From Pseudomonadota bacterium (GTDB lineage Bacteria; Pseudomonadota; Alphaproteobacteria; RF32; CAG-239): a DNA stretch of 35,661 nucleotides. Below the pieces are notes generated by a model, which saw only the letters and a program-made list of their open reading frames with translations, did not search any database and was not told the DNA's origin. The stretch lies in the NCBI GenBank assembly GCA_018362935.1, contig JAHALQ010000022.1, positions 1 to 35,661 on the forward strand, read 5' to 3'. This document shows positions 31,140 to 35,661 of this stretch, piece by piece. How positions within the stretch are numbered: position 1 is the stretch's first letter; each line of letters opens with the position of its first letter. The position numbers and the translations under genes are program-made.

Positions 31140-31417
31140 TAACCTCTCTTAGCTTTTTTGTCTGCTGCGTGGCCGTAGAAGGTACGGGTCGGAGCAAATT
31201 CACCAAATTTATGACCAATCATATCCTCGGTAACCAGAACCGGGATAAATTTGTGACCATTGTGTACACCGAAAGTCAGACCGACAAACATCGGCAGCAT
31301 TGTCGAACGGCGAGACCAGATTTTAATCACTTCATTACGGCTGGAAGACTTGGCAGCTTCAGCTTTTTTCAGAAGATAGCCATCAACAAACGGCCCTTTC
31401 CATACGGAACGTGTCAT
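31139..31417 (-). CDS. rpsS: 30S ribosomal protein S19
   Basis: S19 is in the 30S head with S13. Its 92 residues are canonical: TRSVWKGPFVDGYLLKKAEA, MFVGLTFGVHNGHKFIPVLV and GHKFGEFAPTRTFYGHAADK. It starts 12 bases after rplB and its stop overlaps rplV. Confidence 0.97.
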   Translation of the reverse strand: MTRSVWKGPFVDGYLLKKAEAAKSSSRNEVIKIWSRRSTMLPMFVGLTFGVHNGHKFIPVLVTEDMIGHKFGEFAPTRTFYGHAADKKAKRG

Positions 31418-31429
31418 TAGCGTTTCTCC

Positions 31430-32266
31430 TTATTTCTTTTTGTTATCATGACGGCTTCTCATAATGAATTTATCCGTCTTCTTGTTAGTACGAGTCTTGG
31501 CACCCTTCGTCGGTTTACCCCAAGGAGTAACCGGATGGCGACCGCCGGAAGTACGGCCTTCACCACCGCCGTGCGGGTGATCAACCGGGTTCATGGCAAC
31601 ACCGCGGGAAACCGGACGGTTACCGAGCCAACGGTTGCGGCCGGCCTTGCCAAGTGATTTATTTTGGTTATCGGGGTTGGAAACAGCGCCGACCGTAGCC
31701 AGACACTCTTCGCGGACAACCCGCAACTCACCGGAGCTCAGTTTGAGCTGTGCATAACCGGCATCTTTACCAACCAGCTGGGCATAACAGCCGGCAGAAC
31801 GAACCAACTGGCCGCCTTTGCCTGCTTTCAGCTCAACGTTATGGATAATCGTACCGACCGGCATGCTCTTCAAAGGCATGGCGTTACCCGGCTTAATATC
31901 TGCCTTGGCAGAAGATACGATTTTATCGCCGGATTTTAATCTTTGCGGAGCGAGGATATAAGCCTTCTCGCCGTCTTCATAGCTGATAAGAGCAATGAAA
32001 GCCGAGCGGTTGGGATCATATTCGATTCTCTCAACAGTAGCCTCTAAGTCAAATTTATTGCGTTTGAAGTCAATAATACGCAGTTTGCGTTTATGACCGC
32101 CACCAATTCTGCGACTGGTAACATGACCGAAATTGTCGCGTCCGCCGGTTTTTGTCAAACCGACAGTCAATGTCTTTTCCGGTTTACCTTTATACAACTC
32201 GCTTCTGTCTACGATAACGAGCTGACGAAGTCCAGGAGATGTGGGCTTATAATTTTTCAATGCCAT
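31430..32266 (-). CDS. rplB: 50S ribosomal protein L2
   Basis: L2 is close to the peptidyl transferase centre and helps subunit joining. Its 278 residues end with the conserved VDHPHGGGEGRTSGGRHPVT and PWGKPTKGAKTRTNKKTDKF. Other signatures are SPGLRQLVIVDRSELYKG and GPSRRIGGGHKRKLRIIDF-like TSRRIGGGHKRKLRIIDF. It lies between rplW and rpsS. Confidence 0.98.
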   Translation of the reverse strand: MALKNYKPTSPGLRQLVIVDRSELYKGKPEKTLTVGLTKTGGRDNFGHVTSRRIGGGHKRKLRIIDFKRNKFDLEATVERIEYDPNRSAFIALISYEDGEKAYILAPQRLKSGDKIVSSAKADIKPGNAMPLKSMPVGTIIHNVELKAGKGGQLVRSAGCYAQLVGKDAGYAQLKLSSGELRVVREECLATVGAVSNPDNQNKSLGKAGRNRWLGNRPVSRGVAMNPVDHPHGGGEGRTSGGRHPVTPWGKPTKGAKTRTNKKTDKFIMRSRHDNKKK

Positions 32267-32269
32267 TTT

Positions 32270-32587
32270 CTATATTCCTGTTGTAACATCAATGTTTTGA
32301 CCTTCGGCAAGGCTGACAACGGCTTTTTTGAAGTCGGAACGCTGGCCGGTATAACCCTTAAAGCGTTTTTCCTTACCAAACTGACGAATTGTATTTACCT
32401 TGTTTACCTTAACGTTAAAGATTGCTTCAACGGCAGCCTTAACTTCGTCTTTAGTGGCAGACAAAGGAACCATGAACGTAACCTTGCCGGCTTCGGAAGA
32501 AATCATCGATTTCTCGGTAATAACCGGGCGTACGAGAGTGTCATACATTTTTGCAGTTACATTGTTTGTTTTATTAGACTTACTCAT
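32270..32587 (-). CDS. rplW: 50S ribosomal protein L23
   Basis: L23 lies at the tunnel exit and docks trigger factor and SRP. Its 105 residues include YDTLVRPVITEKSMISSEAG, FMVPLSATKDEVKAAVEAIF and VNTIRQFGKEKRFKGYTGQR. The ATG at 32587 is chosen over one seven codons upstream because of AGGAG before it. It overlaps the rplD stop by four bases (ATGA), a coupling signal. Confidence 0.96.
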   Translation of the reverse strand: MSKSNKTNNVTAKMYDTLVRPVITEKSMISSEAGKVTFMVPLSATKDEVKAAVEAIFNVKVNKVNTIRQFGKEKRFKGYTGQRSDFKKAVVSLAEGQNIDVTTGI

Positions 32588-33204
32588 TTCAATCTTTCTC
32601 CTAAGCAAACAACTGCATCTTTAGTCAAAACCAGTTTGTCTTTTCTCAAGATGTCATATACGTTGGCACCGATGGTCGGCAGCACGTCAACACCAATGAT
32701 GTTTCTGGAAGCCAGAGCAAAGTTCATGTCGACTTCTTTGCCGTCGATGAACAAGCTGTTGTTCAAACCGCAGGCAGCCAATTTGTTTTTAAGGTCTTTG
32801 GTCTTCGGCTCAGCCAGTTTGGCTTCATCGATAATAACCAGATTGCCTTCTTTGGCTTTGGCAGAAAGGGCTGTTTTCAAACCAAGCTGTCTGAACTTTT
32901 TGGTCAGCTCATGAGAATGGTCGCGAACAACGGGGCCGAATACGACGCCGCCTTTTCTGAACTGGGTGCCTTTGCGGGAACCCTGACGGGCGCGGCCGCC
33001 GCCTTTTTGCTTAAACGGCTTGGCAGGGGTCAGAGAAACTTCCGAACGCCCTTTGGTCTTGTGAGTACCGGCCTGCTGTCTGGCCAGCTGCCAAACAACG
33101 ACGCGGTGCAAAATGTCAGCGCGAACTTCCAAACCGAAAATCGATTCGTCAAGCTCGATAGAACCGACATTTTTGTTATCTAAATTTAAGATGTCCTGTT
33201 TCAT
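32584..33204 (-). CDS. rplD: 50S ribosomal protein L4
   Basis: L4 lines the tunnel; in E. coli it also represses the S10 operon through the leader. The 206 residues contain the extended loop KQKGGGRARQGSRKGTQFRK and FGPVVRDHSHELTKKFRQLG. The ATG at 33204 (MKQDILNLDN) has AAGGA ten bases before it; an in-frame TTG three codons upstream is rejected. It overlaps rplW by four bases. Confidence 0.96.
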   Translation of the reverse strand: MKQDILNLDNKNVGSIELDESIFGLEVRADILHRVVVWQLARQQAGTHKTKGRSEVSLTPAKPFKQKGGGRARQGSRKGTQFRKGGVVFGPVVRDHSHELTKKFRQLGLKTALSAKAKEGNLVIIDEAKLAEPKTKDLKNKLAACGLNNSLFIDGKEVDMNFALASRNIIGVDVLPTIGANVYDILRKDKLVLTKDAVVCLGERLK

Positions 33205-33223
33205 TGTTTTCAATCCTTATCGC

Positions 33224-33952
33224 TTATGCATTCTCAGCCGGAGCTTGTTCTTCGGCTTTAACTGCAACAGGTTCATCAACTTTTTTCAATCCGGCAGGCA
33301 TCGGCAGATTAACTGAAGCAACCTTCTTAACGGCATCGGTAACGTATACCCAGCCGTTTTCAGAACCGGGAACGCCGCCTTTAACCATAATCAGGCCCTT
33401 GTCAGCATCAACGGACACAACTTTCAGATTCTGAACGGTAACCCGCTCGTCACCCAGATGTCCGGCCATTTTTTTGCCTTTGAATACTTTACCGGGATCT
33501 TGTCTTTGTCCTGTAGAACCATGTGAACGGTGGGAAATAGACACACCGTGGGACGCTTCCAAACCGGCAAAGTTGTGGCGTTTCATAACACCGGCAAAAC
33601 CTTTACCGATAGATGTTCCGCAAACGTCAACAAACTGACCCGGAACAAAATGTTCTACAGATAATTTATCGCCGACAGACAGCAGGCAGTCTTCAGAAAC
33701 TCTGAATTCAGCCAGTTTTTTCTTCGGCTCAACATTAGCTTTGGCAAAATGCCCTTTCAGCGGTTTGGAAACATTTTTAGCCTTGACGCTGCCGATTCCC
33801 AGCTGAACGGCGGTATAACCGTCTCTTTCAGTGGTTCTGACGTCAACAACTTCCAGACCGTCTACATGAAGAACAGTAACAGGAACATGAGTTCCGTCTG
33901 CTTCAAACATGCGAGACATTCCAAGCTTTTTTGCGATTAGACCCGTACGCAT
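33224..33952 (-). CDS. rplC: 50S ribosomal protein L3
   Basis: L3 starts 50S assembly and reaches the peptidyl transferase centre. Its 242 residues begin MRTGLIAKKLGMSRMFEADG and include HRSHGSTGQRQDPGKVFKGK and KMAGHLGDERVTVQNLKVV. The glutamine in GQRQDPG is the site methylated by PrmB in relatives. The C terminus has an acidic/Ala-rich extension (VKAEEQAPAENA) not found in E. coli (209 residues). The ATG at 33952 is canonical; upstream codons in frame are not used. Confidence 0.96.
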   Translation of the reverse strand: MRTGLIAKKLGMSRMFEADGTHVPVTVLHVDGLEVVDVRTTERDGYTAVQLGIGSVKAKNVSKPLKGHFAKANVEPKKKLAEFRVSEDCLLSVGDKLSVEHFVPGQFVDVCGTSIGKGFAGVMKRHNFAGLEASHGVSISHRSHGSTGQRQDPGKVFKGKKMAGHLGDERVTVQNLKVVSVDADKGLIMVKGGVPGSENGWVYVTDAVKKVASVNLPMPAGLKKVDEPVAVKAEEQAPAENA

Positions 33953-34009
33953 TATTATTTTTTCCTTTTTCAATAGGTTGACCTTGTCTTTCAAAAGCCA
34001 ACATTAAAA

Positions 34010-34321
34010 TTATAACTTAATTTCTACATTCACACCGGCGGCCAAATCCAGTTTCATCAGGGCGTCGACGGTTTGTGGTGTAGGATCTACAATGTCGAGA
34101 AGTCTTTTGTGAGTACGGATTTCGAACTGCTCGCGGGATTTCTTGTCAACGTGCGGAGAACGGTTTACCGTAAACTTCTCGATTCTGGTCGGAAGAGGGA
34201 TTGGACCTCTTACGTTTGCCCCGGTTCTTTTGGCTGTATGCACAATCTCTTTGGTCGACAGATCGAGCAGACGGTGGTCAAAAGCTTTGAGGCGAATTCT
34301 GATATTTTGTGTATCCATCAT
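34010..34321 (-). CDS. rpsJ: 30S ribosomal protein S10 (NusE)
   Basis: S10 belongs to the 30S head and, with NusB, to the antitermination complex. Its 103 residues are canonical: QNIRIRLKAFDHRLLDLSTK, PIPLPTRIEKFTVNRSPHV and LLDIVDPTPQTVDALMKLDL. Two ATGs (34321, 34318) are possible; AGGAAAAG precedes both. It is the first gene of the supercluster, with its own promoter at 34490-34517 and a leader of about 160 bases. Confidence 0.97.
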   Translation of the reverse strand: MMDTQNIRIRLKAFDHRLLDLSTKEIVHTAKRTGANVRGPIPLPTRIEKFTVNRSPHVDKKSREQFEIRTHKRLLDIVDPTPQTVDALMKLDLAAGVNVEIKL

Positions 34322-34489
34322 TTCAAATACTTTTCCTATAACTAGACGGCATAACTCTCAAGTTTTAGAAGTTTGCCATCTAAACGTTAAACTCGGCAGA
34401 GCCTTGTAAATACAAGGGATGCGGTATGTTTTATATCGCAGGATTTTGACAGAGTCGCCCCTCTCAAAACCTTGCTGTGCGCCCCTTGT

Positions 34490-34517
34490 AACATAGACAA
34501 ATATTAATTGCAAGCAA
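34490..34517 (-). promoter_or_regulatory. Promoter of the S10 operon
   Basis: On the minus strand TTGCTT (34512-34517), a 16-base spacer and TATGTT (34490-34495) lie about 170 bases before rpsJ. The leader contains a hairpin of GGTTTTGAGAG with its imperfect complement (about 34441-34472) and CCTTGTA/TACAAGG (34405-34419), where L4-type autoregulation could act. This is inferred from position. Confidence 0.6.
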
Positions 34518-34540
34518 AAAATGGCTGCCGAACCATTTTT
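34517..34540 (-). terminator. Bidirectional terminator-like hairpin upstream of the S10 promoter
   Basis: AAAAATGG (34517-34524) and CCATTTTT (34533-34540) form an 8-bp stem with A and T runs on both sides. It abuts the -35 box of the S10 promoter and would stop minus-strand transcripts coming from the tuf side. Confidence 0.6.
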
Positions 34541-34755
34541 ATTTTCGCTGAATCCCTTACAAAGACTCTTATTGAGTCGTTACGCGGGATTCTGCCGGGC
34601 ACCGCCCGCACAAGCTTGCAGATTGCGGTTTTAGACAAAAAAGACTCAAAATAGCCAACCATTCATAATTTTATAAACAATTTTACAGTTATTAGTTGAT
34701 AATTAAAAACTCTGGTATAAACTGGTATGAAAATAACAACCAAAAGTGTTAGGTT

Positions 34756-35019
34756 ATGATGAAACTGACGAACAAGATTCTTAACGTAAACAACCGCCGC
34801 ACCAGCATGCGGCTCTGTTGTAAAGAATGGACTGCTCTTGACGCTATTTGCACGAAAGAACGCCTTAACAGGAACCAGCTGATCAGCATGATTGAAAACA
34901 ACAAGAACCAGAAACTAGGCCTGTCATATTCTACGCGCCTGTTTGCACTGCTTTATTATCAATCTGCGGCAGACAACAAAAAAGTCGATGTCGGCACCAT
35001 CATTAAAGACTTGTCCTGA
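34756..35019 (+). CDS. Ribbon-helix-helix domain protein (RHH_4-like)
   Basis: An 87-residue small protein. After a short basic N terminus, RRTSMRLCCKEWTALDAICT forms the beta strand and first helix of a ribbon-helix-helix fold, and LNRNQLISMIENNKN the second helix. LSYSTRLFALLYYQ matches the NLSSALRLFVLxYY segment that follows in the RHH_4 proteins of alphaproteobacteria. It is probably a small DNA-binding regulator. Two ATGs (34756, 34759) are possible and neither has a strong ribosome-binding site. It lies opposite to tuf and rpsJ, interrupting the usual str-S10 continuity. Its last part overlaps no other gene. Confidence 0.8.
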   Translation: MMKLTNKILNVNNRRTSMRLCCKEWTALDAICTKERLNRNQLISMIENNKNQKLGLSYSTRLFALLYYQSAADNKKVDVGTIIKDLS

Positions 35020-35174
35020 AACAGCGGTCTGCATAACCGAAACTTTAATATCCGATAATCTTAAAAGGATTGTTAGGCTTGTTTTGCCTTGTATCCGTTC
35101 TCGGCAATATTCCGTTTGCATAGCTTTAGCACGCTTGCCTTTATAAAGGTTTTTCCCAGCATACTATACAATTC

Positions 35175-35288
35175 AAAACAAGTGTCCGACGCGCGGTTGG
35201 TGCGCGGCGGGTTTCAGCCGCCGCAAACCTACTAAGCTAGTTGTATTTCGCACAAAAAACTCCCGACCTGAGCCAATTTCAAGCGGGG
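35175..35288. repeat. Structured tandem repeat, copy 1
   Basis: 114 bases alignable end to end with copy 2. Conserved blocks are AAAACAAGTGTCCGA, GTTGG, ACCTAC, AAGC-n-AGTTGT and the 3' block from 35254 (AAAAAACTCCCGACCTGAGC and on). GTTGGT can pair with ACCTAC (one mismatch), enclosing a variable hairpin, here GCGGCGG-GTTTCAG-CCGCCGC. The 3' arm GGGG is followed by CTCAAGG, so the terminator stem present in copy 2 is lost; GAGC/GCTC can pair instead. Transcription direction is not settled. Confidence 0.7.
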
Positions 35289-35297
35289 CTCAAGGAT

Positions 35298-35325
35298 AAA
35301 ATCAGCCGCTGCTCCGGCTGATTTT
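35298..35325. terminator. Perfect hairpin between the tandem repeats
   Basis: AAAATCAGCCG (35298-35308), loop CTGCTC, CGGCTGATTTT (35315-35325): an 11-bp stem with TTTT on either strand. It would serve as terminator for a plus-strand RNA from copy 1. Confidence 0.6.
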
Positions 35326-35388
35326 ACCGCAAGAGGCGTAAGTTTTCTTGTTGAGCAAGCGAAACGTAAGTGAGCACAGCGAAACTAG

Positions 35389-35503
35389 AAAACAAGTGTC
35401 CGATACGCCGTTGGTACGCCGACAGCCGTGCGAACGGCATACCTACGAAGCAAGTTGTCATTCGGATAAAAAAACTCCCGACCTGAGCCAATTTCAAGCG
35501 GGG
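35389..35503. repeat. Structured tandem repeat, copy 2
   Basis: 115 bases, 214 bases downstream of copy 1, with the same conserved blocks. The variable hairpin is here GCCGT-GCGA-ACGGC, unlike copy 1 in sequence but paired at the same place. TCCGA (near 35400) can pair with TCGGA (35462-35466), and ACAA with TTGT, which would cross; they are either alternatives or a pseudoknot. The 3' block contains the tuf terminator. No clear promoter precedes it on the plus strand. Confidence 0.7.
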
Positions 35504-35511
35504 AGTTTTTT
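35468..35511 (-). terminator. Bidirectional rho-independent terminator of tuf
   Basis: ACTCCC (35474-35479) pairs with GGGAGT (35501-35506), flanked by an A run and a T run. It lies about 65 bases after the tuf stop on the minus strand, and also faces any plus-strand RNA from copy 2 of the repeat. Confidence 0.85.
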
Positions 35512-35571
35512 ACATCATTTCTTTAGCTGAACCGGCAAAGCCGATCTTGCTGTAAAATTTTATTCTAAAAC

Positions 35572-35661
35572 CTACTTCAGGATTTTAGAGACGACACCGG
35601 CGCCGACGGTATGACCGCCTTCGCGGATCGCGAAACGCAAACCTTCGTTCATCGCAATCGG
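35572..35661 (-). CDS. tuf: Elongation factor Tu, C-terminal 29 codons (cut by window edge)
   Basis: The end of EF-Tu domain 3: PIAMNEGLRFAIREGGHTVG, then AGVVSKILK and TAG. This is the canonical C terminus (GLRFAIREGGxTVGAGVVxKI). The gene runs out of the window. Its place before the S10 operon on the same strand fits the tufA copy of a str operon, although a plus-strand gene and the tandem repeat stand between them. The window edge, not a mutation, makes it partial. Confidence 0.97.
   Translation of the reverse strand, partial: PIAMNEGLRFAIREGGHTVGAGVVSKILK

Larger units (their letters stand above)
34322..34755. other. Gene-free stretch between rpsJ and the ribbon-helix-helix gene
   Basis: Besides the S10 leader, promoter and terminator-like hairpin, it holds a nested inverted repeat: GAATCCC (34550-34556)/GGGATTC (34586-34592) around GACTC (34564-34568)/GAGTC (34574-34578), followed by CGGGC-ACC-GCCCG (34596-34608). 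Its role is unknown. Close to the plus-strand gene there is a TATAAA -10-like box (about 34715-34720) with TTGATA 14 bases upstream, a weak promoter candidate. Confidence 0.6.
35020..35571. other. Gene-free stretch between the ribbon-helix-helix gene and tuf
   Basis: It contains a weak hairpin CGGT/ACCG after the upstream stop (35027-35041), two copies of a ~114-bp structured repeat (35175-35288 and 35389-35503), a perfect 11-bp hairpin between them (35298-35325) and the tuf terminator. No protein-coding gene is supported here. Confidence 0.7.

Noticed and set aside
35175..35503. CRISPR-like array
   Set aside because: There are only two units of about 114 bases with changing interior and no spacer pattern, and no cas genes.

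Overview
The window reads as an alphaproteobacterial chromosome segment of roughly even base composition. The evidence is the S10-spc-alpha ribosomal supercluster with adk between secY and rpsM and no rpmJ there, NusG and SecE of alphaproteobacterial type, a ribbon-helix-helix protein of a kind common in that class, and the tRNA-Tyr/tRNA-Gly/tuf and tRNA-Trp/secE/nusG groupings. A host-associated (gut-type) alphaproteobacterium is a guess only. Both ends stop inside a tuf gene on the minus strand (33 N-terminal codons on the left, 29 C-terminal codons on the right), so the window looks like an assembly contig bounded by two near-identical tuf copies.

Layout. 1-444: start of tuf with tRNA-Gly and tRNA-Tyr and their promoter (minus). 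528-8617 (plus): murQ and a MATE exporter; then, from a good sigma-70-type promoter, an rlmB-like methyltransferase, a GldA-like ABC ATPase, a 1152-residue GldF-GldG-DUF4340 fusion and a cation diffusion facilitator. 8618-9078: a structured RNA (copy A), a doubtful tiny ORF and a palindromic element. 9079-12853 (minus): a membrane pyrophosphatase of unusual type, an M50-like membrane protein and a TetR regulator. 12973-15187 (plus): a secreted protein of unknown function and an Mpl-like Mur ligase. 15307-15978 (minus): a second M50-like membrane protein. 16110-17164 (plus): a small acidic protein, structured RNA copy B and an XRE-type regulator. 17333-20004 (minus): nusG, secE, tRNA-Trp, an LD-carboxypeptidase and an unknown protein. 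20223-34321 (minus): the ribosomal supercluster from rplQ back to rpsJ. 34756-35019 (plus): a ribbon-helix-helix gene. 35020-35571: a tandem ~114-bp structured repeat. 35572 to the end: the 3' end of tuf (minus).

How the genes fit together. Most of the window is translation and secretion machinery (ribosomal proteins, EF-Tu, SecY, SecE, NusG, RpoA, Adk). Three genes fit peptidoglycan recycling: MurQ, the Mpl-like ligase and LdcA. The GldA/GldFG genes form a complete ABC-2 exporter with its auxiliary domains fused into one polypeptide.

The parts that known families do not explain are: (1) two copies of a ~150-nt RNA (8676-8835 and 16615-16775) with the same fold, several compensatory base-pair changes and similar promoters; (2) four palindromes with a constant centre and changing but self-complementary arms, each directly downstream of a minus-strand stop codon and all in one orientation, two of them inside the ribosomal operon; (3) a tandem ~114-bp structured repeat between tuf and the S10 operon; (4) an rpsQ (S17) gene that keeps only its first ~22 and last ~8 codons, in different frames. 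All were read by eye; no database search or folding program was available.
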